Positions 9,518 to 18,397 of a stretch of 64,000 bases of DNA are shown here, in pieces. Position 1 is the stretch's first letter. Each line of letters begins with the position of its first letter. This DNA is from Frigoribacterium sp. CG_9.8 (GTDB taxonomy: Bacteria > Actinomycetota > Actinomycetes > Actinomycetales > Microbacteriaceae): NCBI RefSeq assembly GCF_015751965.1, contig NZ_JADOVH010000001.1:930001-994000 (forward strand). The letters run 5' to 3'. Made by a program: the position numbers and the translations under genes. A model generated the notes under the pieces. The model saw nothing but the letters and a program-made list of their open reading frames with translations, made no database searches and was not told where the DNA came from.

Positions 9518-9778
9518 CTAGAGTGCTGCGACCTGCTTGGCGATGGCCGACTTGCGATTCGCGGCCTGGTTCTTGTGAATGACACCCTTGCTTGCGGCCT
9601 TGTCAAGCTTCTTCGACGCAAGCGCGAGGGCGGTAGCGGCCTTGGCAGCGTCACCGGCAACAATGGCCTCGCGGGCGGAACGCACTGCGGTCTTCACTTC
9701 GCTCTTCACGGCCTTGTTACGGTCCTGGGACTTCTTGTTGGTGCCGATGCGCTTGATCTGCGACTTGATGTTTGCCAA
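9518..9778 (-). CDS. rpsT: 30S ribosomal protein S20
   Basis: The 86-residue, Lys/Ala-rich protein reads [16 protein letters not shown] at the start and ends [11 protein letters not shown], typical of S20, a 16S rRNA-binding primary assembly protein of the small subunit. The start codon is TTG (9778-9776). The E. coli rpsT gene also starts with UUG, where it matters for autogenous control. It is transcribed alone, opposite to holA, with a shared hairpin at the 3' side. Confidence 0.97.
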   Translation of the reverse strand: MANIKSQIKRIGTNKKSQDRNKAVKSEVKTAVRSAREAIVAGDAAKAATALALASKKLDKAASKGVIHKNQAANRKSAIAKQVAAL

Positions 9779-9869
9779 TGTCTAACTTTCTCTGTGAATC
9801 GAATGGTTGAGGGCAGCCGCGAACCGGCTCCAGTGCTGAGGGATCCGGGCTGCGATTCGCGAAACCATT

Positions 9870-9897
9870 CGGATACCAAATGTTCCACGCAAGCCAA
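9870..9897 (-). promoter_or_regulatory. Possible rpsT promoter
   Basis: Reading the minus strand, TTGGCT (9897-9892) and TATCCG (9875-9870) are separated by 16 bases, about 90 bases upstream of the rpsT TTG. The match to sigma-70-type boxes is moderate. The leader between it and the gene holds nothing else recognisable. Confidence 0.35.
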
Positions 9898-9917
9898 CCG
9901 CTTACGATACCAGTGCG

Positions 9918-10646
9918 TCAGCGATCCGGCAATGTGGCGCGGGACCGTGTTGGGTGCTGTCCGTCGAGAATCCCGAGCAACAGGCGTGCCGTGTCGAGCG
10001 GCCGACGGAACCGGGCGGCAAGCCGCACCCCGCTCTGGCGCACGAGTCGATGATCGGCGGCGGCGGTCAGGAAGGCACGCTCCTGCATCCAGAACTGGTC
10101 GAACTGTCCATTGAGTAACCAGATCGGCACCTGCAGTCGGTGCAGCGCGGCCGCCGTATCGAGGGCGTCGAGTTGGCGGAGGGTGTCTGCGAAATGCTCG
10201 GAGGGCGCCACACCGCCAGAGGACTCGGCCCGCGCAAAAGTAGATGAGGCGGCACTGCTCATAGCGGCACCGCTGTCGGGCAGCATGTGATGGGTGCTGA
10301 CGGATGCGATTCGGTAACTGTCGAGAATCCAGCTCAGCGCCTGCGTGCCACAGCCGATCGCCACGACACCTCCTACGGTGTCGATGAGCGAGCCACACTC
10401 CACTGCGAGGTGACCACCGAGACCCCGCCCGATGATGAACACGGGTGCCGGCCCGAGCGACCGCACGGCAACAGCCACGGTCACCAGCGACTCGCCAATG
10501 GAAAACGGTTCGTCGATGCGCGCTCCGTGGCCGGGCAGTTCCACCGCGACGACTGTGTGCCCGTGAGCGGTGAGGGCGTCGGCAACGGTCATCCACTCGG
10601 TGCATGAGCCGCGAAGTCCGTGAACGAGCACGACTGGGGTGGGCAT
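9918..10646 (-). CDS. Alpha/beta-hydrolase fold protein lacking the nucleophile serine
   Basis: The 242-residue protein has the N-terminal alpha/beta-hydrolase pattern VVLVHGLRGSCTEW with the oxyanion HG, and TVVAVELPGHG. At the nucleophile elbow, where the family has G-x-S-x-G, it reads IIGRGLGGH, so the serine is replaced by glycine. An Asp is present in NGQFDQFW, but no convincing catalytic His follows near the C-terminus. It is probably not a classical hydrolase and may be a non-catalytic relative or use other chemistry. A TACCAT box six bases before the ATG predicts a leaderless transcript divergent from the aminotransferase gene. Confidence 0.7.
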   Translation of the reverse strand: MPTPVVLVHGLRGSCTEWMTVADALTAHGHTVVAVELPGHGARIDEPFSIGESLVTVAVAVRSLGPAPVFIIGRGLGGHLAVECGSLIDTVGGVVAIGCGTQALSWILDSYRIASVSTHHMLPDSGAAMSSAASSTFARAESSGGVAPSEHFADTLRQLDALDTAAALHRLQVPIWLLNGQFDQFWMQERAFLTAAADHRLVRQSGVRLAARFRRPLDTARLLLGILDGQHPTRSRATLPDR

Positions 10647-10689
10647 GGCCCGATGGTAATCGTTCTGGATGTGGTTATAGCCTGTCGGT

Positions 10690-11829
10690 ATGCCGTCTCT
10701 CTCCCCTCACATCGCATCGGTCCCGCCGTCCGGAATCCGGCGTATTTTTGAGATCGCCCTCGAGCTCGACGACGTGATCTCTCTCGCGGTGGGGGAGCCG
10801 GACCGCGCGGTGGCGCCGCATATCCTCGCGGCGGGCGCGCAAGCCTGGCGCAATGATTTTACGAATTACTCGGCCAATGGCGGCATCCCAGCGTTGCGGG
10901 CCGCAATCGTGCAGAAACTTGCCCGTGAGAACAACATCCACGTGGATGTCGAGCGGGTCTGGGTGACTCTCGGAGCCACCCAGGGCCTCTTTCAGGCGAT
11001 GCGCCTGCTGCTCTCCACTGGCGACGAAGTACTCGTGCCCGATCCCGGTTACACCACCTTCACTATGAATGCCCGCTTGCTCGAGGCGGTTCCGGTGCCA
11101 TATTCGTTGAAGATAGAGCACGGCTTCGCTCCCGACCTCGACGAACTCGAGCGACTGGTCACGGACCGCACGCGCGTGATCATCATCAATTCGCCATCGA
11201 ATCCGCTCGGGGTCGTCTTCCCTGAACAGCAGTTACGCGCAATTCTCGACTTTGCCCGACTCCATGACCTGTGGGTGCTCAGTGACGAGGTCTACGAGTA
11301 CTTCACCTACGGTGCCCCGCATGTGAGCATCGCAAGTCTTGACTCCGACGATCGTGTGTTCAGTGTCTTCTCCCTCTCCAAGACCTACGCGATGACCGGT
11401 GCACGCATCGGCTACCTGGTGACCCCACCGGGGCTTGCCGCGATCATGCGGTCGGTGCAGGAAGCCTCGATCAGCTGCGTTGGAATGCCGGACCAGTATG
11501 CCGCGGTCGCCGCTATCACCGGTGACCACCAGCATGTGGCGGATTCGCGCGAGCACTACCGTGACAACCTGGAGGCGGCGTGCGCACTTCTCGATGAGCG
11601 GGGTATCCGCTACCAGCGTCCGGGTGGTGCTTTTTATCTGTGGGTGGATGTCTCGCACGTCAGCAACGGCGATGTGGCCGTCTGGGCCGAACACTTCCTG
11701 TTGCGCGACCGGGTGGCGGTGGCTCCAGGCAGCGCGTTCGGGCGATCGGGCGAGGGCTGGATCCGGGTGTGTCTTGCTGCCGAGCAGACCATACTGCTCG
11801 AGGGTCTTGGGCGGTTGCCTTCACCGTAG
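10690..11829 (+). CDS. Class I/II pyridoxal-phosphate aminotransferase
   Basis: The 379-residue protein is a fold-type I aminotransferase of the AspC/AlaT/DapC-like group. Visible landmarks are NYSANGGIPALRAAI, the NSPSNPLGVVFPE segment, the SDEVYEYF aspartate motif, and the PLP lysine in SLSKTYAMTGARIGYL (Lys about residue 231). A conserved Arg near the C-terminus (GWIRVCL) would bind the substrate carboxylate. The amino acid substrate cannot be told from sequence. TAGCCT lies six bases before the ATG, predicting a leaderless mRNA. Confidence 0.88.
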   Translation: MPSLSPHIASVPPSGIRRIFEIALELDDVISLAVGEPDRAVAPHILAAGAQAWRNDFTNYSANGGIPALRAAIVQKLARENNIHVDVERVWVTLGATQGLFQAMRLLLSTGDEVLVPDPGYTTFTMNARLLEAVPVPYSLKIEHGFAPDLDELERLVTDRTRVIIINSPSNPLGVVFPEQQLRAILDFARLHDLWVLSDEVYEYFTYGAPHVSIASLDSDDRVFSVFSLSKTYAMTGARIGYLVTPPGLAAIMRSVQEASISCVGMPDQYAAVAAITGDHQHVADSREHYRDNLEAACALLDERGIRYQRPGGAFYLWVDVSHVSNGDVAVWAEHFLLRDRVAVAPGSAFGRSGEGWIRVCLAAEQTILLEGLGRLPSP

Positions 11830-11937
11830 CAACAGGCACACCGAGGGGGGGCACGCCCCGACCGCCCCACGCATCCTGTCCGGCGTGCACCATGGCAGAA
11901 TTAGGGCGACCCCGCGGCATCGATACGAAGGATTTGC

Positions 11938-13788
11938 GTGAGCCCCAGAGCACTGAAGGCCCTCGAGCCGGCGTCGACCGACCCCGCCTTCATTCGCAAC
12001 TTCTGCATCATCGCCCACATCGACCACGGCAAATCAACACTGGCCGACCGGATGCTGCAGATCACCGGTGTCGTCAGCGACCGCGATATGCGGGCACAGT
12101 ACCTCGATCGCATGGACATCGAGCGCGAGCGTGGCATCACCATCAAGAGCCAGGCCGTGCGGATGCCCTGGGAGCTCGATGGACAGACTTACGCTCTGAA
12201 CATGATCGATACCCCCGGTCACGTGGACTTCACCTATGAGGTCTCCCGCTCGCTCGCCGCGTGCGAGGGCGCGATCCTGCTGGTGGATGCCGCGCAGGGC
12301 ATCGAAGCTCAGACACTTGCGAACCTGTACCTCGCTCTCGACAACGACCTGACAATCATCCCGGTGCTCAACAAGATCGACCTGCCTGCGGCAGATCCAG
12401 AGAAGTACATCAAGGAGATCGTCGGGCTGCTCGGCTGCACCCAGGAAGACATCCTGCTTGTCTCCGGCAAGACCGGTGTCGGCGTGTCGGAGTTGCTCGA
12501 CCGGGCGACCCGCCTCATCCCTCCGCCGATCGGCGACCCGGCGGCTCCGGCGCGCGCGATGATCTTCGACTCGGTGTACGACTCGTATCGCGGTGTCATC
12601 ACCTACGTGCGCATGATCGATGGGGCACTGAAGCCCCGCGAGAAGATCATGATGATGAGCACCAAGAGTGCGCACGAGGTGCTCGAGATCGGTGTGAGCG
12701 CGCCCGAACCGACTCTCACCAAGGGTCTGGGTGTCGGCGAGGTCGGCTACCTCATCACCGGCGTCAAAGACGTGCGTCTGAGCAAGGTGGGCGATACCGT
12801 CACGAGCTTCACCAAACCAGCGACCGTCGCGCTCAAGGGCTACTCCGAGCCGATGCCGATGGTGTTCTCCGGCGTCTACCCGATCGATGGTTCCGACTAT
12901 CCGGCGCTGCGGGAGGCCCTCGACAAGCTCAAGCTCTCGGATGCCGCTCTGGTCTACGAACCGGAGACCTCCGTCGCACTCGGGTTCGGCTTCCGCTGCG
13001 GATTCCTCGGACTCCTGCACCTCGAGATCGTGACCGAACGTCTGGAGCGGGAGTTCGGGCTCGACCTCATCGCCACGGCACCAAGCGTGATCTACCAGGT
13101 GACGACGGACGATAAGAAGACCGTTACCGTGACCAATCCGAGTGAGTTTCCCGGCGGCAAGATCGCCTCGGTGAGCGAACCGGTGGTGAAAGCATCGATT
13201 CTCACCCCGAAGGATTTCGTTGGCACCGTCATGGAGCTCTGCCAGGGCCGTCGCGGCACGATGCAGGGCATGGAGTATGTCGGCGAAGACCGGGTCGAGT
13301 TGCACTACACGATGCCGCTCGGCGAGATCGTGTTCGACTTCTTCGATCAGCTGAAGAGCCGCACAGCCGGCTACGCGAGCCTCGACTATGAACCGACCGG
13401 CGACCAGGATGCGGATCTGGTCAAGGTCGATATCCTGCTTCAGGGCGAGGCAGTGGATGCGTTCAGCGCCATCGTGCACCGCGATAAGGCGTATGCCTAT
13501 GGCGTGCTGATGACCGAGCGGCTCAAGAAGCTCATCCCGCGACAGCAATTCGAGGTGCCGATCCAGGCTGCAATCGGCGCACGGATCATCGCCCGCGAGT
13601 CCATCAGCGCGATGCGCAAAGACGTGCTCGCCAAATGTTACGGCGGTGATATCACCCGCAAGCGCAAGCTCCTCGAGAAGCAGAAAGAGGGCAAGAAGCG
13701 AATGAAGATGGTGGGGCGTGTTGAGGTTCCCCAGGAGGCATTCATCGCCGCGCTCAGCGGCGACACGGAGACCAAAGACAAAAAATAG
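11938..13788 (+). CDS. lepA: Elongation factor 4 (LepA), ribosome back-translocase GTPase
   Basis: The 616-residue translational GTPase acts on stalled or mistranslocated ribosomes. The G1 motif AHIDHGKST lies near residue 26, [12 protein letters not shown] and NKIDLP follow, and the C-terminal LepA-specific domain with [16 protein letters not shown] closes the protein. There is no EF-G domain IV, as expected. The GTG at 11938 is chosen because GAAGGA lies at ribosome-binding distance. Confidence 0.97.
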   Translation: MSPRALKALEPASTDPAFIRNFCIIAHIDHGKSTLADRMLQITGVVSDRDMRAQYLDRMDIERERGITIKSQAVRMPWELDGQTYALNMIDTPGHVDFTYEVSRSLAACEGAILLVDAAQGIEAQTLANLYLALDNDLTIIPVLNKIDLPAADPEKYIKEIVGLLGCTQEDILLVSGKTGVGVSELLDRATRLIPPPIGDPAAPARAMIFDSVYDSYRGVITYVRMIDGALKPREKIMMMSTKSAHEVLEIGVSAPEPTLTKGLGVGEVGYLITGVKDVRLSKVGDTVTSFTKPATVALKGYSEPMPMVFSGVYPIDGSDYPALREALDKLKLSDAALVYEPETSVALGFGFRCGFLGLLHLEIVTERLEREFGLDLIATAPSVIYQVTTDDKKTVTVTNPSEFPGGKIASVSEPVVKASILTPKDFVGTVMELCQGRRGTMQGMEYVGEDRVELHYTMPLGEIVFDFFDQLKSRTAGYASLDYEPTGDQDADLVKVDILLQGEAVDAFSAIVHRDKAYAYGVLMTERLKKLIPRQQFEVPIQAAIGARIIARESISAMRKDVLAKCYGGDITRKRKLLEKQKEGKKRMKMVGRVEVPQEAFIAALSGDTETKDKK

Positions 13789-13864
13789 CCCGCGCGCCCC
13801 AACCGGTGTGTGAGTCAGTACAACGTTCGTGGGCGAATGATCGCTGGCGCAGTACGCTGCGAAC

Positions 13865-15661
13865 ATGAGCAATTACCGTCCGCCTGTCTCGGATCTTGCC
13901 TTCGTCCTCGAACACGTCGTCGGGTATCCGCAGGTTGCGGCGCTTCCCGGCTATGAGCACGCCGATCTCGACACTGTCGTCGATCTTCTCGAGGAATGCG
14001 GCGACTTCATGGTGAAGGTCGTGGCTCCGACCAATCAGGCCGGGGATGTCGAGGGCGCCACGCGCGACGCCGACGGCACCGTTCGCACACCGGAGGCCTT
14101 CACGTCTGCCTACCGTCAGTACGTCGATGCGGGTTGGGGCTCAGTGCCGTTCCCGGAGGAGTTCGACGGCGGTGGCTTTCCGTGGTCGGTTGGACTCGCC
14201 ATCCAGGAAATGCTCGGATCAGCCAACATGGCCTTTGCGCTCTGCCCGCTGCTCACCCAGGGGGCAATCGATGCACTGCTGCACTACGGCGACGATGCTC
14301 AAAAGGCCACTTACCTGCCGAAGATGATCAGTGGCGAATGGACCGGCACGATGAATCTCACCGAGCCACAGGCGGGTTCGGATGTCGGAGGGTTGACCAC
14401 CCGCGCCACGCTGAACGGTGACGGCAGTTATGCGATCACGGGGCAGAAGATCTACATCACTTACGGTGAGCACGATCTCTCAGAGCAGATCGTGCACCTC
14501 GTACTCGCCCGCACTCCGGGAGCGCCGGCCGGCACCCGTGGTATCTCGTGCTTCATCGTGCCCAAGTTCCATGTGCACGATGATGGCTCGCTCGGTGAGC
14601 ACAATGGTGTCTCCTGTCTGTCGATCGAGCACAAGCTCGGCATTCACGGTGCACCGACCTGCGTGCTCTCCTACGAGAACGCGACGGGCTACCTCATCGG
14701 CGAGGAGAACCTCGGCATGCGCATCATGTTCGTCATGATGAACAGCGCACGCCTCTCGGTCGGCACGCAGGGCCTGTCGATCGGGGAGCGGGCGTACCAG
14801 GGTGCGCTGTCTTATGCCCAGGTACGCACTCAGGGCAGGGCGATTGGCGCAACCGTCGATTCACCCATCATCGACTTTCCCGACGTGCGCCGAATGCTGA
14901 TGACGCAGAAGGCGTACCTCTCGGCTCTGCGTCGACTCGTTCTCTTCAACGCGGTGCAGATCGACCTCAGTACGCACAGTACGGATGAAGCGGCACGGGT
15001 ACGGGCATCCGAAATCGTCGGAATCCTGACCCCGATCAGCAAATCCTTCGGTACTGACCTCGGGGTGGAGCTCACCTCCCTCGCCCTGCAGGTCTACGGC
15101 GGGATGGGCTACATCGAGGAGACTGGCGCGGCGCAGCACTTCCGTGACGTGCGAATCACGCCGATCTACGAGGGAACCAACGGTATCCAGGCCGCTGACC
15201 TCGTCGGACGCAAACTCGCCGTTCGCGACGGGGCATCCTTTTTCGAGTTCATCGCGACCATGCGCGAGATCGACGCGGAGCTGGCGATTGCGGGAGATGC
15301 CTTTGCTACCATCCGCGTGCAGTTGCGCACGCAGCTCGACTGTCTCGAAGCAGCGACCGGATGGATGCTGCGCACCGGCCAGTCCGACCCGAACGCCGTG
15401 CTCGCCGGCTCGTCTCCGTACCTGCGTATGTGGGGCCTCTGCGTGGCCGGCTGGCTCATGGCGCGTTCGGCCCTCGCGGGCGAGGCTACCGGGGACGTCG
15501 ACCTTGCAGAAACCCAACTGGTGCTTGCACGGTTCTACGCTGAGCAATTGCTTCCGCAGGCAGCCGGACTGTTCGGCGCAGCCACCGGGGGCGCACGCGA
15601 CCTGTTCGCCCTTGATGCCGACCAGCTCGCCGGGCACGCGCGGAGCCGCGCGCTCAGCTAG
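13865..15661 (+). CDS. Acyl-CoA dehydrogenase (large, with C-terminal extension domain)
   Basis: The 598-residue flavoprotein has the N-terminal, middle (GTMNLTEPQAGSDVGGL) and C-terminal acyl-CoA dehydrogenase domains. The catalytic glutamate is in YEGTNGIQ (about residue 436), and an extra C-terminal helical domain is typical of the long FadE5-like group that oxidises acyl-CoA chains. The substrate chain length is unknown. TACGCT (13853-13858) lies six bases before the ATG, consistent with a leaderless transcript. No electron-transfer flavoprotein gene is adjacent. Confidence 0.92.
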   Translation: MSNYRPPVSDLAFVLEHVVGYPQVAALPGYEHADLDTVVDLLEECGDFMVKVVAPTNQAGDVEGATRDADGTVRTPEAFTSAYRQYVDAGWGSVPFPEEFDGGGFPWSVGLAIQEMLGSANMAFALCPLLTQGAIDALLHYGDDAQKATYLPKMISGEWTGTMNLTEPQAGSDVGGLTTRATLNGDGSYAITGQKIYITYGEHDLSEQIVHLVLARTPGAPAGTRGISCFIVPKFHVHDDGSLGEHNGVSCLSIEHKLGIHGAPTCVLSYENATGYLIGEENLGMRIMFVMMNSARLSVGTQGLSIGERAYQGALSYAQVRTQGRAIGATVDSPIIDFPDVRRMLMTQKAYLSALRRLVLFNAVQIDLSTHSTDEAARVRASEIVGILTPISKSFGTDLGVELTSLALQVYGGMGYIEETGAAQHFRDVRITPIYEGTNGIQAADLVGRKLAVRDGASFFEFIATMREIDAELAIAGDAFATIRVQLRTQLDCLEAATGWMLRTGQSDPNAVLAGSSPYLRMWGLCVAGWLMARSALAGEATGDVDLAETQLVLARFYAEQLLPQAAGLFGAATGGARDLFALDADQLAGHARSRALS

Positions 15662-15728
15662 CCTGCGGCAGCGCCGAGCGGGCCGGTCGACCCTCCCGTC
15701 CAGACCGGAAGCATGGGTCTAGCGCCGG

Positions 15729-15734
15729 TAGAAT
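15729..15734 (+). promoter_or_regulatory. -10-like element before the leaderless upstream ORF
   Basis: TAGAAT is a close match to TATAAT and lies exactly six bases before the ATG at 15741, the first codon of a 15-codon ORF. Confidence 0.5.
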
Positions 15735-15740
15735 TCACCC

Positions 15741-15788
15741 ATGCCTGCGACTTCCGTTCAACCATGCTCGAACGTCGGTCATCGGTAG
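15741..15788 (+). CDS. 15-codon upstream ORF abutting the DUF1990 gene
   Basis: From ATG 15741 the frame reads MPATSVQPCSNVGHR and stops at TAG 15786-15788, directly against the ATG of the next gene at 15789 and in the same frame. A -10-like TAGAAT six bases upstream makes this ATG the probable 5' end of the mRNA. It may be a leader peptide that hands ribosomes to the downstream gene by reinitiation. Alternatively it may be the remnant of a longer N-terminus interrupted by a nonsense codon. Both starts begin ATGCCTGCG, suggesting a local duplication. Confidence 0.4.
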   Translation: MPATSVQPCSNVGHR

Positions 15789-16457
15789 ATGCCTGCGCCT
15801 CTGCCACTGTGGGAGCAGCCCGTCACCTATGCAACGGTGGGGGCTACCCAATCTGCCGACCTGCTGGCCAAATCCCCGGTCGGGTATCGCCCGTTTCGTC
15901 AGCGGTCCCGCATTGGGCACGGCGATGCCCGGTGGGACTACGCCTGGAATGAAGTGATGTCCTGGGGCATCCAGCGCAACAGCGGATTCCGGATTGAGGT
16001 CGCGGATGTGCCGGCTGCGGTCAGCGATCAAACCTACGTACCCGTCGCCTTCGACGCGGCTGGTGCGCCGGTCGTCTCTGCCGAAGCTGCCGATGAGATC
16101 GTCTTCTCTCCCACCGGTGCGCCGTTCATCGTTCCAGGGGATTCGGTCAAGCTCGACATCCCATTCGGCCCATTCCACGTGACCGCCCCGGCTCGCGTCG
16201 TCTATGTGGTGAACGAGGTGAACCGTAAGGGTTTCGCTTACGGAACCCTGCCGGGACATCCCGAGAGCGGTGAAGAGTCCTTCATCGTCGAGCACACCCC
16301 GGATGGCTCGGTCTGGCTGGAAATCAGTGCATTCAGCCGCCCCGCTAACGGTTTCTGGTGGCTGGTCTACCCCGTTCTGCGACTCTCGCAGACCTACTAC
16401 ACGCGGCGGTATTTCGACTCACTCTCCGGCGGGCTCCCACCGAGGCCCGGGAACTGA
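15789..16457 (+). CDS. DUF1990 family protein
   Basis: The 222-residue protein matches the DUF1990 family: PVTYATVGAT at the N-terminus, RIGHGDARWDYAWNEVMSWG, ARVVYVVNEVNRKGFAYGTL followed by PGHPESGEESF, and EISAFSRPANGFWW. The family has no established biochemical function and often occurs near lipid or acyl-CoA genes. Here it follows an acyl-CoA dehydrogenase. Its stop overlaps the hemW start by one base. The start is placed at ATG 15789 because the family motif begins shortly after. Initiation may depend on translation of the upstream mini-ORF. Confidence 0.8.
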   Translation: MPAPLPLWEQPVTYATVGATQSADLLAKSPVGYRPFRQRSRIGHGDARWDYAWNEVMSWGIQRNSGFRIEVADVPAAVSDQTYVPVAFDAAGAPVVSAEAADEIVFSPTGAPFIVPGDSVKLDIPFGPFHVTAPARVVYVVNEVNRKGFAYGTLPGHPESGEESFIVEHTPDGSVWLEISAFSRPANGFWWLVYPVLRLSQTYYTRRYFDSLSGGLPPRPGN

Positions 16458-17695
16458 TGCCTGGCGCACTTCCCATCGCGGATGCTGCTCCCTCCGACGG
16501 CGCGCTGCCGTCCTCCGTCGTAGTCGGCGCGGCCGAACGCGACTTCGGTGTCTACGTTCATGTGCCGTTCTGCCGGGTGCGCTGCGGATATTGCGATTTC
16601 AACACCTACACCGCCGAGGAGTTGCGCGGGGCTAAGCGCTCGGACTATGCCAGCCAGGCCATTGCCGAGATCGACCTTGCACGGGACGTCCTGCGTCGTG
16701 CCGAACTACCGCACCGACCCGCGTCCACTTTGTTCTTCGGTGGTGGCACGCCCACGATGCTGCCCGCAACCGATCTCACCGCAATGCTCGCGGCCGTCGC
16801 AGACACGTGGGGGCTCGCGCAGGATGCCGAGATCACGACGGAGGCAAACCCCGATTCGGTGGATGCCGTCTACCTGCGCGTTCTCGCCGATGCCGGATTC
16901 ACGCGGGTGTCGTTCGGCATGCAGTCGGCGGTGCCACATGTGCTGGCGACGCTCGAACGTACTCACGATCCCGAGCGGGTACCGCTCGTCGTGCAGTGGG
17001 CGCGTGAGGCCGGCCTCGAGGTGAGCCTGGATCTCATCTACGGCACACCAGGAGAATCGCTCGACGATTGGCGGACGTCCCTCGAACACGCCATCGCGCA
17101 GCATCCGGACCATCTTTCGGCCTATTCGCTCATTGTGGAGGATGGCACAAAGCTCGCCCGGCAAATCCGGCGCGGCGAAGTGGCCCGGCCCGACGAAGAC
17201 CTGCAGGCCGATATGTACGAACTGGCGGATGAGGTGCTTGAGGCTGCCGGCTATGGCTGGTACGAGGTGAGTAACTGGTCGCGGGAGTCATCCGCTGATG
17301 TCGTTGAGCATCGCTCGCGGCACAATCTCGCCTATTGGCAGGGCCAGGACTGGTGGGGGATTGGTCCGGGGGCGCACAGTCACGTCGGTGGGGTGCGCTG
17401 GTGGAATGTGAAGCATCCCGCCGCCTATGCCGACCGGATCGGCGCCGGCCGGTCTCCCGGAGCTGGCCGGGAGACCCTCGACGACGAGACCAGGCGGGTA
17501 GAGAGCGTGCTGCTCGGCACCCGCATCCGGGATGGGCTGGTGATCGCGCAGCTGCCCTCCAGCGCGCGCACCGCCATCGCCGGTCTCATCGGTGACGGGC
17601 TCGTAGATGGGGCGTCCGCTGTTCGCGGCACGCTCGTGCTCACCCTGCGCGGGCGGCTTCTTGCCGATGCCGTCGTGCGCCGCCTGCTCCCCTAG
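16457..17695 (+). CDS. hemW: Radical SAM heme chaperone HemW (coproporphyrinogen oxidase-like)
   Basis: The 412-residue radical SAM protein binds a [4Fe-4S] cluster through C39-x3-C43-x2-C46 in VPFCRVRCGYCDFNTY. FFGGGTPTMLP and TEANPDSV follow the radical SAM pattern. HemW proteins bind and deliver heme and are commonly misnamed HemN. The ATG at 16457 overlaps the DUF1990 TGA (TGATG), which indicates translational coupling. An upstream in-frame start at 16358 would add 33 residues without family similarity. hemW beside lepA and hrcA is a recurrent arrangement in actinobacteria and firmicutes. Confidence 0.93.
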   Translation: MPGALPIADAAPSDGALPSSVVVGAAERDFGVYVHVPFCRVRCGYCDFNTYTAEELRGAKRSDYASQAIAEIDLARDVLRRAELPHRPASTLFFGGGTPTMLPATDLTAMLAAVADTWGLAQDAEITTEANPDSVDAVYLRVLADAGFTRVSFGMQSAVPHVLATLERTHDPERVPLVVQWAREAGLEVSLDLIYGTPGESLDDWRTSLEHAIAQHPDHLSAYSLIVEDGTKLARQIRRGEVARPDEDLQADMYELADEVLEAAGYGWYEVSNWSRESSADVVEHRSRHNLAYWQGQDWWGIGPGAHSHVGGVRWWNVKHPAAYADRIGAGRSPGAGRETLDDETRRVESVLLGTRIRDGLVIAQLPSSARTAIAGLIGDGLVDGASAVRGTLVLTLRGRLLADAVVRRLLP

Positions 17696-17753
17696 GTTCG
17701 TTCACTGCCCAGGGCGACAGGGAGACAGGGCGGCAGGGCGGCAGGGCCGCGTT

Positions 17754-18122
17754 CTAGTCGGAGACGAACTTGATCGCGACCGGGTAGGTGTACAGGTTTC
17801 CGCGGTTGGCGGCGACCGTCGCAATGATGCTGAACACGATGTTGAGCAACCCAGCCGCGAAAACGATCACGCCGCCGATGAAAATTCCGAGGGTCGCGAA
17901 GCCGATCAGGTAGCCGAGCAGCACGGTGAGCTGGAAGTTGAGGGCGGTGCGGGTGTGCTCGCGGATGAATGGACCGCGGTCCCGGAGCACGAAGTAGCCG
18001 ACCAGTGCTGGCAGGAAGAAGAAGAAGATCCCGCCGAGGTGAATGAGCGTCGCCCAGAGTTTTTCATCGCCTGGGCTGAGCGGCTGGGACTGCTGATACG
18101 GGTTCGGAGGAATCGCTGACAT
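17754..18122 (-). CDS. DUF4870 small membrane protein
   Basis: The 122-residue protein has a short Pro/Gln-rich cytoplasmic start (NPYQQSQPLSPGDEKLW), then ATLIHLGGIFFFFLPALVGYF, the conserved REHTRTALNFQ region, and two or three more hydrophobic segments. This is the DUF4870 pattern of small integral membrane proteins of unknown function. The ATG at 18122 is chosen over an upstream in-frame start (18335), because the upstream part is encoded by intergenic tandem repeats. It converges with hemW, whose 3' flank contains short CAGGGCGG repeats. Confidence 0.8.
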   Translation of the reverse strand: MSAIPPNPYQQSQPLSPGDEKLWATLIHLGGIFFFFLPALVGYFVLRDRGPFIREHTRTALNFQLTVLLGYLIGFATLGIFIGGVIVFAAGLLNIVFSIIATVAANRGNLYTYPVAIKFVSD

Positions 18123-18151
18123 GCCGATAGTCAAGCAGAAAGATCGGCCGG

Positions 18152-18225
18152 GCGCGCGGTCTGGCGGGTGAGAGCGCGCGGTCTGGCGGGTGAGAGCGCG
18201 CGGTCTGGCTGGTGAGGGCGCGCGG
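18152..18225. repeat. 22-bp tandem repeat upstream of hrcA
   Basis: Three copies of a 22-base unit starting GCGCGCGGTCTGG begin at 18152, 18174 and 18196. The third is slightly diverged and a partial fourth follows. The tract lies between the DUF4870 start and the hrcA control region. Confidence 0.85.
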
Positions 18226-18272
18226 CCGCCGTCGGGCATCCACTGCCCCGGTTGGACTCGCTCACGGTACGA

Positions 18273-18299
18273 TTGGCAGTCGAGACCTGTGAGTGCCAA
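18273..18299 (+). promoter_or_regulatory. CIRCE element (HrcA operator)
   Basis: TTGGCAGTC (18273-18281), nine spacer bases and GAGTGCCAA (18291-18299) form the 9-9-9 inverted repeat of CIRCE, with one mismatch between the arms (consensus TTAGCACTC-N9-GAGTGCTAA). It lies about 100 bases before hrcA. HrcA binding here would repress the hrcA-dnaJ operon and release it on heat shock. Confidence 0.85.
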
Positions 18300-18306
18300 G
18301 CCTGTG

Positions 18307-18332
18307 CACGAACAGTTCGCACGAACAGTTCG
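18307..18332. repeat. 13-bp direct duplication with internal dyad
   Basis: CACGAACAGTTCG occurs twice in direct succession just downstream of CIRCE. Each copy contains the short palindrome CGAAC-A-GTTCG. No regulator is assigned. Confidence 0.7.
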
Positions 18333-18397
18333 CACGTCCCGCTCGCACGAATCATGCGGTGCGATGTGACGTCGACACGATGACGGAGAGTGGGGTG

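Noticed and set aside
12034-13872. 612-codon open frame antisense to lepA
   Set aside because: Shadow of lepA codon bias; rich in His/Arg/Asp without domains or a ribosome-binding site.
18307-18332. Palindromes CGAACAGTTCG as possible LexA (SOS) boxes
   Set aside because: The half-sites are separated by one base, whereas actinobacterial SOS boxes have four bases between AAC and GTT.
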